64,000 nt of DNA from Sodalis glossinidius str. 'morsitans' (GTDB lineage Bacteria > Pseudomonadota > Gammaproteobacteria > Enterobacterales > Enterobacteriaceae), in NCBI RefSeq assembly GCF_000010085.1, contig NC_007712.1, positions 1,736,001 to 1,800,000 of the forward strand, in the 5' to 3' direction. Made by a program: the position numbers and the translations under genes. Shown piece by piece: positions 1-9,381 of the stretch. Each line of letters starts with the position of its first letter. Within the stretch, counting starts at the first letter, position 1. The notes under the pieces are model-generated. The model saw nothing but the letters and a program-made list of their open reading frames with translations. It was not told the origin of the DNA and ran no database searches.

Positions 1-312
1 TCGCTGTTTTATCTCTGTCAGGCCGGGTTGCAGCTATCCCAGACCTCGAACTGCAGCAGGCGCAATGCTTCCGCTGCCTCTAGTTGAGCCGGTTTGTCCG
101 CCGCGACATTAATATGCACCACCGGCTGCAGGAAACGAGCCGAAGGATCCACCGCGCGAATTGCCGCCATCGCGGCCAGACTCGCGCGGACCAGCTGCTT
201 TTTCAGCGCCTTGCCCTTGTTGGAGGCCATCGGCGCGATGGAGACCATATCGCCCCCAGCCTAACTCCAAAAGGAAATGGCGTTGATCGGGGTATATACG
301 GGCTGCACTACC

Positions 313-321
313 CCTTCACCG
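313..321. repeat. left copy of the 9-bp target-site duplication
   Basis: CCTTCACCG lies directly before the left IS end and is repeated exactly at 1374-1382 directly after the right end. Deleting the IS and one copy restores the pre-insertion sequence of the host gene. Confidence 0.9.
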
Positions 322-1373
322 GGCTTTGTTGAATAAATATAACTTTTAGGTGATCGTCTGCTCAGATCACTACCGTCATTTCAACATCTGCACTCCATGG
401 CAAAGCAAAAGTTTAAAATAACCAACTGGTCCACTTAAACAAAGCTCTCAAGCAACGCGGGGCTCTGACGATATGGCTGGATGAGTCGGCAATTGTTGCA
501 TGGACGGAAAAAACAACGCCTGAACAGCGTGGCCGGCCGCTTCACTACGCAGATATGGCTATCACCACTGTTCTGATGATGAAACGCGTGTTTGGCCTTT
601 CGTTAAGCGCTTTACAGGGCTTCGTTGACGCCATTTTTAAACTGATGGTACTGCCGCTAAGATACCCAGACTACTCGCTGATCAGCAAGCGAGCAAAGAC
701 AGTTAAGATCAGCATAAAAACGCCGACCCGTGGTGAAATCTCACCTCTAGTCATTGACGGAACCGGCCTGAAGGTCTTTGGTGAAGGCGAATGGAAAGTC
801 CGACAGCATGGTGCCGACAGACGGAGGGTGTGGCGTAAGCTGCATATGACCGCAGACAGTGTAACGCATGAAATTATCTGTGCTGACTTATCGCTCAGCG
901 GTACGACGGATGCTCAGGCCCTACCAGCTCTGATAAACCAGACCCAGCGGAAAATCAGGGAAGCGTCGGCTGATGGCGCTTACGATACCCGCTACTGTCA
1001 TGATGCTCTGCTGAGGAAGAAAATAAGGCCTCTTATTCCTCCACGAGGTGGGGAGCAATATTGGCCGGACCGATACCATGAGCGTAACTACGCTGTTGCG
1101 AATCAGCGTCTAAGCGGCAGTAACGATGTATGGAAAAAGCAAGTGGGCTATCATCGACGCTCAGTGGCTGAAACAGCGATATTCCGGTTCAAAACGCTTA
1201 TGGGCGATCATCTAAGTCTGCGTGACTATGATGCGCAGGTAGGTGAGGCAATGGCGATGGTCAAAGCGCTTAACAAAATGACGCTGTTAGGAATGCCGAA
1301 CAGCATCCGGATCGCATCACAATCGATCTGCTAGGGGGGCGTAGTCACAAGTTCTGATTTATTCAACAAAGCC
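322..1373 (+). mobile_element. IS903-like insertion sequence (IS5 family), 1052 bp
   Basis: The ends are near-perfect 18-bp inverted repeats: GGCTTTGTTGAATAAATa at 322-339 and its complement at 1356-1373 (17 of 18 match). Both sides carry the same 9-bp direct repeat CCTTCACCG (313-321 and 1374-1382), which is the target-site duplication. Length, ends, 9-bp duplication and the single transposase all fit IS903. It sits inside the minus-strand hydrolase-like gene. The intact target duplication shows this copy inserted here and has not since recombined with another copy. Confidence 0.95.
397..1334 (+). pseudogene. IS903-type transposase with an early frameshift
   Basis: The expected start is the ATG at 397 (MAKQKFKITNWS), the family N-terminus. 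One base is missing at about 434-438: the text reads ST then a stop, while the next frame continues NKALKQRGALTIWLDESA and stays open to 1334. The open part from an internal ATG at 555 is 259 codons; the full family length is about 307. The DDE-type core (LVIDGTGLKVFGEGEW, then ADGAYDTR, then the region near RSVAETAIFRFK) is intact, so only the N-terminal DNA-binding region is cut off. The copy is probably inactive unless complemented in trans or rescued by frameshifting. Confidence 0.85.
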
Positions 1374-2004
1374 CCTTCACCGGCACCAGCGCCGCGACCA
1401 CCCCGGCGAAACGGTCAACAAAAGCCGGTTGCCAGATGTCGAGATGAGCCGGCCAGCCAAAGTGGCACAGAGCCCAAATGACCTGCAACCCGTTGGCCTG
1501 TGCGGCATGCAACATCGGAAGGAAGCTGGACCAGTCATATTGACCGGGCGTGGCCTCAATGAGATGCCAGTGCAGACCATCGCGCACGGTGGTGAGATGA
1601 CAGTCGGTCAGTTGGGCATAATCTTTCGCCGCCAGCATTTCATGGCCGCTGGAATGGATGATATCGAGCCGGCGTCCGTCGCCGCACCATTCGGTGGAAC
1701 AGTCGAAGCCGCCCTGGAAAAAGCTCTGGAATAAAAGAAGGACCGTGGATCGCGGGCAGGTTATGGATAATTTGATCTTGCATAATGCGTCTCCCTAACC
1801 GTAACGGTATTACGCCGTGCAGGCGGAATGAAGCGTATCCTATAAGCGTAGACTCAGCGTGAAAGTACGTGTGGAGAAAGCGCCTGAAATGCGATCGCCC
1901 CGACAGGGGCGTTAGGCCGGCGCGTCGGCGTTTCCGCGCCGTTCACTTTATGACCGGCAAAGGGGATAATGGTTCTCCCCGCGCAACAATTGAGAAGAGA
2001 AATA

Positions 2005-2380
2005 ATGCGATCCCGTATTCAGATCATGACATGCGATATCACCACGCTGCCGGTAGAGGGCATCGTCAATGCTGCCAATCAGCAATTGATGGGCGGCGTC
2101 GATGGCGCCATTTATTGTGCGGCGTGGCCGGCTCTGAGGGAGGAATGTGCGGCGATTCGTCGCGCTCGCGGCGGATGTGCGGTCGGTGAGGCGGTGATAA
2201 CCGGCGGCGTTCTGCCCGTGCGCCACGTTATAATACCGTCGGCCCCGTCTGGCGCGGCGGCGGTCAGTATGAAGCTATGAAGCAGCGCTGGCCTAAATCA
2301 GCGACAGGCCGCGCTGATGGTGTCCTGAACGCCGGGCGGCAAATGGCTTATAGGAGTGGCGGTAATGAGCGGCCAGGCGG
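2005..2380 (+). pseudogene. ymdB: O-acetyl-ADP-ribose deacetylase (macro domain), broken
   Basis: From ATG 2005 the protein begins MRSRIQIMTCDITTLPVEGIVNAANQQLMGGVDGAI, the start of a macro domain that binds ADP-ribose. Two glycines are missing from the ligand-loop motif (GGVDGA instead of GGGGVDGA). Near 2228 the reading frame shifts: the original text TVGPVWRGGGQYEAMKQRWPKSATG continues in another frame and then loses similarity. Enzymes of this family are about 177 residues; here no frame keeps more than about 76 authentic residues. A gene at this place, before mdoG, matches enterobacterial order (ymdB upstream of the mdo genes). Confidence 0.85.
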
Positions 2381-2787
2381 CCTGTATTGACCAGTCATCA
2401 CCGCAAGGAAATGTAATAAGATCTTTCCGACCAGCGGCAGTGAAAGCGCGCTAGCCGGCCTAATCCGCAGATTTTCATCCAGGGTCAGGGCAATATGCTG
2501 ATTTGTCGGGGTTAAAAATTCTGCTTTTTTGCGCATAATCCGCTGAAAGAGAAAAAAGCATTAACCCCCGCCCGATGGCTCAGGTAAAATAAAACCAGGC
2601 GCTAACTGTTGGCTTACCCTTTTATAGACTATCTTTTATCACTCGAAGAGTCGGTTTTTCAGCCTATTGCTATACAGGGTGCCGGGAAGGCGAATAAGAG
2701 GAACCATTAATGTATCATGCTGTCGGACAAGTGATTTCAGTAATAAAGATTGCTGTAAATGATTAAGAGCACACGCAGAGGGGGGGG
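2381..2787. other. gene-free stretch upstream of mdoG
   Basis: No ORF here resembles a known protein. In E. coli clsC and the divergent mdoC lie at this place; I found no trace of either. It presumably holds the mdoGH promoter, but I see no convincing -35/-10 pair. Confidence 0.5.
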
Positions 2788-2789
2788 AT

Positions 2790-4358
2790 GTGCCAAATAA
2801 TAAATTCTTCGTCAAATCATCTAAAGCGAGTCTCCGTTGGCTGGGAGCCACGGTGCTGTTGACGCTATACGCTTTGCCCTCATGGGCATTTTCTATTGAC
2901 GATGTGGCTAAGCAAGCCCAGGCGCTGGCGGCTAAAGGTTATGAAGCGCCAAAGAGCAATGTGCCTTCACAATTTCGCGAAATGAAATTTGCTGACTATC
3001 AGCAAATCCAATTCAATCATGACAAGGCGCTGTGGCACGATTTACCGACCCCATTCAAAATTGAGTTCTACCATCAGGGGATGTATTTCGACCAGGCGGT
3101 GAAAATCAATGAAGTAACGGCGACCGCCGTTAACGAGGTTAAATATTCATCGGATATGTTCAATTTCGGATCGGTCAATCACGACCCCGATGCGGTAAAG
3201 GACCTCGGTTTTGCTGGGTTTAAAATTCTCTATCCGATTAATCAGCTCGATAAAAACGACGAAATCGTCAGCATGTTGGGCGCCAGCTATTTTCGCGTTA
3301 TCGGCAAAGGGCAGGTTTATGGCCTGTCCGCGCGCGGCCTGGCGATCGATACCGCTCTGGCGTCTGGCGAAGAGTTTCCGCGTTTTCGTGAATTCTGGAT
3401 TGAGCGTCCCAAGGCGAACGACAAGCACCTTGTGCTGTACGCGCTGCTCGATTCCCCCCGCGCCACCGGCGCGTACCGTTTTGTCATCTACCCTGGGCGC
3501 GACACCAGCGTTGATGTCCAGTCGCGCGTCTATTTGCGTGACAAGGTCGGTAAACTGGGTCTGGCGCCGCTGACCAGCATGTTCCTGTTCGGGCCGAATC
3601 AGCCGGCCATGACCATGAATTTCCGTCCGGCGCTGCACGACTCCGACGGCTTGTCGATTCATGCCGGTAACGGTGAGTGGATCTGGCGTCCGCTGAATAA
3701 TCCGCGTCATCTGTCGGTCAGCACGTTCCAGGTAGAGAACCCGCGCGGTTTTGGCCTGCTGCAGCGCGGGCGGGATTTCTTCCAATACCAGGATCTTGAC
3801 GATCGTTACGACCTGCGTTCGAGCGGCTGGGTGGAGCCCCGCGGCGATTGGGGCAAAGGGCATGTCGAACTGGTGGAAATTCCCACCAACGATGAGACCA
3901 ACGACAATATCGTTGCATTCTGGACGCCGGAAAAGCTGCCGGATGTCGGTCAGCCATTGGAGCTCGCTTACCGGCTGCACTTCTCGCGCGATGAAGACAA
4001 AATTCATTCTGCGGATTTTGCCTATGTGAAACAGACCCTGCGTTCCGCGGGCGATGTGAAACAGACTAACCTGACGCGTCAGCCGGACGGTACGACCGCC
4101 TTTCAGGTGGATTTTGTCGGCCAACCGCTGAAAGAGTTAGACCAGGCCGCGCCGGTCACGTCTCAGATTAGCGTGGGCGACAATGCCGATGTGGTGGAAA
4201 ACAGTGTCCGTTTCAATCCGGTTACCCACGGCTGGCGTTTGACCCTGCGTCTGAAGGTGAAAGACACCAAGCAACCTACCGAGATGCGTGCCGCACTGGT
4301 TAACGGCGATAAGACATTGACCGAAACCTGGAGCTATCTACTGCCTGCCAATGAATAA
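2790..4358 (+). CDS. mdoG: glucan biosynthesis protein G, periplasmic
   Basis: Periplasmic protein needed to make branched osmoregulated periplasmic glucans (membrane-derived oligosaccharides) from the beta-1,2-glucan backbone produced by MdoH. The 522-residue product matches E. coli MdoG closely over its full length (FSIDDVAKQAQ, YEAPKSN, FYHQGMYFD, EMRAALVNGDKTLTETWSY). A signal peptide is clear: basic n-region to about residue 17, hydrophobic stretch ATVLLTLYALP, cleavage after SWA (about residue 33). The start is a GTG at 2790; an ATG at 2788 overlaps it but is out of frame and soon stops. A purine-rich GAGGGGGGG run just upstream serves as ribosome binding site. The n-region is longer than in E. 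coli. It overlaps mdoH by 8 bp, so the two are translationally coupled. Confidence 0.97.
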   Translation: MPNNKFFVKSSKASLRWLGATVLLTLYALPSWAFSIDDVAKQAQALAAKGYEAPKSNVPSQFREMKFADYQQIQFNHDKALWHDLPTPFKIEFYHQGMYFDQAVKINEVTATAVNEVKYSSDMFNFGSVNHDPDAVKDLGFAGFKILYPINQLDKNDEIVSMLGASYFRVIGKGQVYGLSARGLAIDTALASGEEFPRFREFWIERPKANDKHLVLYALLDSPRATGAYRFVIYPGRDTSVDVQSRVYLRDKVGKLGLAPLTSMFLFGPNQPAMTMNFRPALHDSDGLSIHAGNGEWIWRPLNNPRHLSVSTFQVENPRGFGLLQRGRDFFQYQDLDDRYDLRSSGWVEPRGDWGKGHVELVEIPTNDETNDNIVAFWTPEKLPDVGQPLELAYRLHFSRDEDKIHSADFAYVKQTLRSAGDVKQTNLTRQPDGTTAFQVDFVGQPLKELDQAAPVTSQISVGDNADVVENSVRFNPVTHGWRLTLRLKVKDTKQPTEMRAALVNGDKTLTETWSYLLPANE

Positions 4359-6891
4359 TTCTACTTCCACAAGCCTCGACTATGTCGAGGCGTTGCCGCT
4401 TGCCGCTGAGCAAAAGGCTGGCCTGCGCGACCGGTTGCGCGGGCAAGGCGATGTTACGCCCGATGCCGTGCACCGCGTCCTGAACGACGGCGCTCATTCC
4501 CAAGGTGAAGATCTAGCCGCCGAGGATGCGGCGCTGGGGTCGGTGACCCGCCGTTTGCATATGGCCTGGCCGCAAACCGCGCGCCATCCGGAGCTTTTAG
4601 TTAAAGACAGCCGCGGGCGCACGGCCATCAAGGCGATGCCGACCATCAAGCGTACTACGATGTTTCCCGAACCCTGGTTCACCAATCCGCTGGTTCGCTT
4701 CTGGGGCTTGCTGCGGGGCCAATCCCGCGCGCCGCGCCATAAGCAGGAAATGGCCGCCCGCGAAGACGGTAACTGGCGGATCGTCGGCACCGTCCGTCGC
4801 TACATATTGCTGGCGTTGACGCTTTTCCAGACCGCCATCGCCACCTGGTACATGAAAACCATCCTGCCTTACCAGGGCTGGGCGCTCATCGATCCGATGG
4901 ATATGATACGTCAGGACGTGCTGCAATCGGTGCTGCAATTGCTGCCTTATGTGTTGCAAAGCGGAATACTTATCCTGTTCGCTATTTTGTTTTGCTGGGT
5001 GTCGGCCGGCTTCTGGACCGCACTGATGGGCTTTTGGCAATTGTTGATTGGCCATGATAAATACAGCATCTCCGCCAGTACCACCGGCTATGAACCGTTA
5101 AATCCGGCGCATCGTACCGCGTTGATTATGCCTATCTGTAATGAAGACGTTGAGCGGGTATTCGCCGGTCTGCGGGCGACCTATGAATCCGTCGCCGCGA
5201 CCGGCCAGCTTGATCACTTCGACGTCTATATTCTGAGCGACAGTTATAATCCAGATATCTGCGTCGCCGAGCAGAAAGCCTGGATGGAGCTGTGCGAAGG
5301 AACCAGCGGCACGGGACGGATTTTCTATCGCCGTCGCCTCCGCCGGGTGAAGCGCAAAAGCGGTAATATCGACGATTTTTGCCGGCGCTGGGGTAATCAG
5401 TACGCCTATATGGTGATCCTGGACGCCGACAGCGTTATGAGCGGCCATTGCCTGACCAATCTAGTGCGGCTGATGGAAGCCAATCCGCGCGCTGGCATTA
5501 TCCAGAGTGCGCCCAAAGCGTCCGGCATGGACACGCTGTATGCACGCTGCCAGCAGTTCGCGACCCGGGTTTATGGGCCGTTATTCACCGCCGGCCTGCA
5601 TTTCTGGCAGTTAGGGGAATCCCATTATTGGGGACATAACGCCATCATCCGCGTCGAGCCGTTTATCAAACATTGCGCGCTGGCGCCGCTGCCCGGGGAA
5701 GGGTCCTTCGCCGGATCCATTTTATCCCATGACTTCGTTGAAGCGGCCTTGATGCGCCGGGCGGGTTGGGGCGTATGGATAGCTTACGATTTACCCGGCA
5801 GCTATGAAGAACTGCCGCCCAACCTACTTGATGAGCTTAAACGAGACCGCCGCTGGTGCCACGGTAACCTGATGAACTTTCGCCTGTTCTTGGTGAAAGG
5901 AATGCATCCCGTCCACCGCGCGGTGTTCCTGACCGGCGTCATGTCCTATTTATCGGCGCCGCTGTGGTTTATGTTTTTGGCGCTTTCGACCGCCCTGCAG
6001 GTCGTGCATACGCTGATGGAACCACAGTACTTCCTGCAGCCGCGCCAGCTCTTCCCGGTGTGGCCCCAATGGCGCCCGGAGCTGGCGATAGCGTTATTTT
6101 CCACCACGCTGCTGCTGCTGTTCCTGCCCAAACTGTTGAGCGTCATCCTCATTATCGCCAAGGGTGCGCGGGAATTCGGCGGCGTGCTGCGGGTTACCCT
6201 GTCGATGCTGCTGGAAATGCTGTTTTCCGTGTTATTGGCGCCGGTCAGGATGTTGTTCCACACCCTGTTTGTCGTCAGCGCGTTTCTCGGCTGGTCGGTT
6301 CAGTGGAATTCACCGCAGCGTGATGATGGCGCGACACCCTGGAGTGAATCCTTCAAGCGTCACGGTTCGCAAATGTTGCTGGGCCTGGTCTGGGCCGGCG
6401 GCATGGCCTGGCTGGATCTGCGTTTTCTGTGGTGGCTATCGCCTATCGTCGTGTCGCTTATCCTCTTGCCCTGGGTGTCGGTTTATTCCAGCCGGGCAGG
6501 GCTCGGGCTTAAATGCCAGCGCGCCGGTCTCTTCCTCATTCCCGAGGAATATTCACCGCCGAAAGAGCTGGTGGCCACCGAGCAATATCTGCAGCATAAC
6601 CGCGCCCGTATATTGGCCGACGGTTTCCGCCGTGCGGTGGTCGATCCGGCCTATAATGCGCTAGCCGTTGGTATGGCGACCGCACGTCATGGGGTATCAG
6701 AACTCGTGGAGCGCAACCGTCAGGAGCATTTAACCTCTGCGCTGACATTGGGACCGGTAAAACTTAATCCTGCCCAGCGTCTGGCTGTATTAAGCGATCC
6801 CGTTACGCTGTCTCGCCTACATTTGCGGTTGTGGTCACAGCCGGAGCAATTGGCCGCCTGGCGCGACTCCGCCGTCGTCAAGCGGTGCTGA
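4351..6891 (+). CDS. mdoH: glucan glucosyltransferase H, inner membrane
   Basis: UDP-glucose-dependent glycosyltransferase (GT2 family) that polymerises and translocates the linear beta-1,2-glucan backbone of osmoregulated periplasmic glucans. At 846 residues it has the E. coli length (847). Visible features: two membrane segments near residues 145-215, a cytoplasmic GT2 core with ALIMPICNEDVERV, VILDADSVMSG (the D,D motif), LSHDFVEAALMRRAGW and the RDRRWCHGN motif (a variant of QxxRW), and several C-terminal membrane helices. It starts within the mdoG stop region (ATGAATAA) and is followed by a strong terminator. Both genes are intact in an otherwise decaying neighbourhood, so periplasmic glucan synthesis appears to be kept. 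Confidence 0.97.
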   Translation: MNNSTSTSLDYVEALPLAAEQKAGLRDRLRGQGDVTPDAVHRVLNDGAHSQGEDLAAEDAALGSVTRRLHMAWPQTARHPELLVKDSRGRTAIKAMPTIKRTTMFPEPWFTNPLVRFWGLLRGQSRAPRHKQEMAAREDGNWRIVGTVRRYILLALTLFQTAIATWYMKTILPYQGWALIDPMDMIRQDVLQSVLQLLPYVLQSGILILFAILFCWVSAGFWTALMGFWQLLIGHDKYSISASTTGYEPLNPAHRTALIMPICNEDVERVFAGLRATYESVAATGQLDHFDVYILSDSYNPDICVAEQKAWMELCEGTSGTGRIFYRRRLRRVKRKSGNIDDFCRRWGNQYAYMVILDADSVMSGHCLTNLVRLMEANPRAGIIQSAPKASGMDTLYARCQQFATRVYGPLFTAGLHFWQLGESHYWGHNAIIRVEPFIKHCALAPLPGEGSFAGSILSHDFVEAALMRRAGWGVWIAYDLPGSYEELPPNLLDELKRDRRWCHGNLMNFRLFLVKGMHPVHRAVFLTGVMSYLSAPLWFMFLALSTALQVVHTLMEPQYFLQPRQLFPVWPQWRPELAIALFSTTLLLLFLPKLLSVILIIAKGAREFGGVLRVTLSMLLEMLFSVLLAPVRMLFHTLFVVSAFLGWSVQWNSPQRDDGATPWSESFKRHGSQMLLGLVWAGGMAWLDLRFLWWLSPIVVSLILLPWVSVYSSRAGLGLKCQRAGLFLIPEEYSPPKELVATEQYLQHNRARILADGFRRAVVDPAYNALAVGMATARHGVSELVERNRQEHLTSALTLGPVKLNPAQRLAVLSDPVTLSRLHLRLWSQPEQLAAWRDSAVVKRC

Positions 6892-6929
6892 GCGCGACCC
6901 TGTAGTGATAATCTCTTCCTGACCAAATC

Positions 6930-6956
6930 CGGCCGCAAACAGCGGCCGTTTTTTTT
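6930..6956 (+). terminator. rho-independent terminator of mdoGH
   Basis: A 7-bp perfect stem CGGCCGC/GCGGCCG with an AAACA loop is followed by eight T residues, 38 bp after the mdoH stop. Confidence 0.9.
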
Positions 6957-7387
6957 GCGCGCCATTGGCCACGGCGAACCGCGATATCTCTCCTGCTTGG
7001 ACAACTTGCGACAGATCTTTTATTCAGCAATCCTAATCAATGCCAGTGCCGCCACCAATGCTGGATAGGCTCGCATGTGGCCGTGTCGTGGCGTCTCGCC
7101 GGCGCCAGCGACGAGGGGGCAGTGGCATTACTGGCATGTAATTAGAAATATAATTAATTGTTGATGAAATGATTGACGTCAGATAAGGGGACGTCTTGCG
7201 CTGTCGCCGTCTGCGCCGCTGTTTTCCCTTTAAGGCGCTGCCAGCTTGGGCACCGGTGACCAATGACCATAAAAACTCCCTTTGGTTCCACATAAAGAGC
7301 CAGATCATGCAACGGGAGTATTTATTGTAATTTGGCGGCTCAGGTTGGCCGTTAAAATCCCTCCAAAATTCAGGGTATGAGGATACC
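6957..7387. other. gene-free stretch
   Basis: About 430 bp with no convincing gene. A minus-strand ORF at 7033-7389 is arginine-rich low-complexity text with no recognisable domain and lies over the start of the next gene. The end of the stretch holds GAGG 8 bp before the ATG at 7388. Confidence 0.4.
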
Positions 7388-7953
7388 ATGCAGAGTGATT
7401 GGCTGTTTGTATTGAAGAAATTGGGCGTATTTCTGGTTTGTGCCGTGGTCGTCGCGCTGCTGACTTCATTATTATTTATCGATATTAATGGATTTCATAA
7501 CGGGGAACATGAATCTTCACTGACCGAGATTGCACAGGAGCTTATTTTATTGGTGATTGTCGTCATCCACGGTCTGTTGCTGCGTAATGCCGCCTTACGC
7601 CACAGCAGCTGGCTGTGGTTCGCTCTGGCGGTGACAATCGCGGCAATGTGCTATGCCGGCCGTGATCCGTAACGTACCTGGCCGATCTGATCGTCTTTTT
7701 TAAGCATCCGAGCTACGGTATGCTAAGCGCGGGTCTGCTGACCGTACTGCTGTTTGAACGTCTGATAGGGATGGGCACGCTATGGCATACTTTGCTGGCG
7801 GATGATTTTATCCGTACTGTCAAAAACGCCGTGGAAGAAGGCACTGAACTGTTTGGTTACGCGCTCTGCCTGTTGGCAACGCTGTCGTATTTCCACTCCC
7901 AGCGCAGCCTGGTGCGACAGACTGATAACGAGGGCGTGCCGGTCGCTGCTTGA
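7388..7953 (+). pseudogene. inner-membrane protein of unknown function, frameshifted
   Basis: The first part (ATG 7388, GAGG upstream) reads MQSDWLFVLKKLGVFLVCAVVVALL with further hydrophobic segments to SSWLWFALAVTIAAMCYAG, then stops at 7672. The second part continues in another frame from about 7675 (YLADLIVFFKHPSYGMLSAGLLTVLLFERLIG ... YFHSQRSL) to 7953. Together they would form one protein of about 188 residues with four to five transmembrane segments. The two parts sit end to end with membrane-protein composition in both, so one ancestral gene with a shift near 7665-7675 is the simplest reading. I do not recognise the family. Confidence 0.6.
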
Positions 7954-7975
7954 TTAATAGGTAACAAAAGCTACT

Positions 7976-8190
7976 ATGGGACGATTTTGTCTGCTGCTTT
8001 CCGGCTGCGGCAGTATCATCAGCTGCACGGTGCCCGGGCAGGGGCACGGTAATCAATATTATCCGGGCGTGCAATGGGAGACCTACGCGATTCGGTGTGG
8101 AAATACCTCACCATCATCGATTTACCTTTGTCCATGGTGGTGGATACACTATTGCTGCCGGTGGATTGGCGCCACGGCCCTTACGATTAG
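7976..8190 (+). pseudogene. yceK: YceK-type outer-membrane lipoprotein, frameshifted
   Basis: The ATG at 7976 gives MGRFCLLLSGCGSIIS (lipobox LLSGC) and then TVPGQGHGNQYYPGVQW, nearly identical to E. coli YceK. At about 8072 the frame changes: the true continuation DLRDSVWKYLTIIDLPLSMVVDTLLLPVDWRHGPYD then a stop at about 8190 lies in the next frame. The total of about 71 codons matches the 75-residue family. The basic n-region before the lipobox is also shortened. Its place after mdoH and before msyB agrees with E. coli order. Confidence 0.9.
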
Positions 8191-8274
8191 CGTAATGTCG
8201 TGGCCACAACGCGACGCCGGGCGATTACCTCACAGGCCGCGGTGGCGCGGTTGGCTGGCCAAGACGGCTAGGGC

Positions 8275-8633
8275 TTACATCGCGTCCCACTCATCCGAGG
8301 CGGTTTTCCCCTCTTCAGTGTCCAGCGGCGGTTCATACTGGTATTTCCCCTCGTCCCACTCGTGCAGGGTATTTTCCTTCTGCCACAGTTTGGTTTCATC
8401 GTAATCGCCTGGGCGGCTTCGCCGGTGCGAAACGACATGGTCTCGGTGGCGTCATTTTCTTCCGCCTGAAACTCTGCCTCCCACATGATTTCTCCGTCCT
8501 GCAAGACATACTTTTGCAGGCTGAATTGCTGCACGGAAGGGGGTTCGTCCTCCTTGCTGCTGTCGGCAGACGCTTAGAGAAACTCTTCGTGAGCGATATC
8601 GATCGCTTCTTCCAGAGTTGCATACATGCTCAT
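8275..8633 (-). pseudogene. msyB: MsyB-type acidic protein, nonsense plus frameshift
   Basis: The minus-strand ATG at 8633 gives MSMYATLEEAIDIAHEEFL followed by an in-frame TAA. The same frame goes on as ASADSSKEDEPPSVQQFSLQ with KYVLQDGEIMWEAEFQ, the E. coli MsyB pattern. A second lesion after TGEAAQA shifts the frame; the rest reads DYDETKLWQKENTLHEWDEG, PPLDTEEGK and SDEWDAM then a stop at 8275. Full length would be about 119 codons against 124 in E. coli. MsyB is a small acidic protein known as a multicopy suppressor of secretion defects. Two independent lesions show it is dead. Confidence 0.92.
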
Positions 8634-8944
8634 TATTTTTCTCCTGTGCTGATGAGGGAAGCAGAGGCCGTCACGCCGACTACGGGCGTAAAAGTAATTG
8701 TTGTCGCTCTGGTCAAAGATGCAAGTACCGCTCTCTAAACAGTAGATAGCAGAAGAAAAAAGCGTTATCGGCGGCGCGAGCGAGGGCGCGCCGCCCGATA
8801 ACCGGCTGATTCCCGCAAGGATGTTTCCGGCGACGGGATTTTGCAAAGAAGGTCGCGGCAAGGGGTAAAGGTTTCGCAAAGGTCAGCACGGGGCTGCCGG
8901 GAATCGCTACAGTGAAGGGGTGAACCCGATGTAGGGGAGAAAAC
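8634..8944. other. intergenic stretch between msyB remnant and a small ORF
   Basis: It should hold the msyB promoter, reading leftward. No ORF here has a recognisable product; the long minus-strand frame that runs through it is only the extension of the msyB frame. Confidence 0.4.
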
Positions 8945-9256
8945 ATGATGATGCGCAATACGTTACTGGCTATGGCCCTGATGACCGCCCCACCGGCCGG
9001 CGCCGGTCCCAGTGGTCCTGGCGGCCACGGTGAAGGTTTTTGCCACGGCAGTGAGCTTTTCTGCGCCTCGATGGCCAGCAAAAATCCGGCGGATAGACTG
9101 CAGAAATTGACTAGCATCCTGCCGCCGGCCGCCAAGGGCGTGCATTATCAGGTGCGGGTGGCCATTGTGGCGATACTGGACCACGGTCCGGGCTCCGCGG
9201 ATGAGCACGGCGGTAAATCGGCGCCAAAACCGGGACAGAACGCGCCTCAGACATAA
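8945..9256 (+). CDS. small putative secreted protein, unrecognised
   Basis: 103 codons from an ATG at 8945 preceded by AGGGGAGA 5-12 bp upstream, a good ribosome binding site. The N-terminus (MMMRNTLLAMALMTAPPAGAG) looks like a signal peptide with a possible cleavage at AGA-G. The rest is rich in Gly, Pro, His and Lys and has two cysteines near residues 33 and 40 (GFCHGSELFCAS). No family recognised. It lies between two dead genes, so it could itself be a remnant; an overlapping minus-strand ORF (8713-9135) looks less likely. Low confidence that it is expressed. Confidence 0.4.
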   Translation: MMMRNTLLAMALMTAPPAGAGPSGPGGHGEGFCHGSELFCASMASKNPADRLQKLTSILPPAAKGVHYQVRVAIVAILDHGPGSADEHGGKSAPKPGQNAPQT

Positions 9257-9381
9257 AAAGCCGCGGTTTTCAGGGCGCCCCTATGGCGGTTCGCCCCGGC
9301 AGCAGCCGGTCGTCAATCCCCCTTGCGACGGCCGATTTTGGCGGTGGCGTTTATACGCGCGGCCCTTTTTCAGGCACTCAA

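Larger units (their letters stand above)
1..1783 (-). pseudogene. glycoside-hydrolase-like (TIM-barrel) gene, disrupted by IS and point lesions
   Basis: Minus-strand remnant read in pieces. The N-terminus starts at an ATG at 1783 (MQDQIIHN). After a frameshift near 1735 it continues as FQSFFQGGFDCSTEW ... LAAKDYAQL ... VRDGLHWHLIE ... FGWPAHLDIW, a layout I associate with beta-glucosidase/family-1-like hydrolases. The IS element at 322-1373 splits it. On the far side the text resumes as YTPINAISFWS, an in-frame TAG where this family has Trp, then AGGDMVSIAPM ... VKAxMAAIRAVDP-like text, ending out of frame near position 20. The substrate cannot be told. Independent lesions (two or more frameshifts, one amber, one IS) show it is dead. 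The left edge of the window cuts it. Family assignment is from memory of similar proteins; pseudogene status is certain. Confidence 0.7.

Noticed and set aside
3147..4124. 325-codon minus-strand ORF
   Set aside because: Lies wholly within mdoG on the opposite strand; composition reflects the high-GC sense gene and no domain is recognisable.
7033..7389. 118-codon minus-strand ORF
   Set aside because: Arg-rich low-complexity text, no motif; probably chance.
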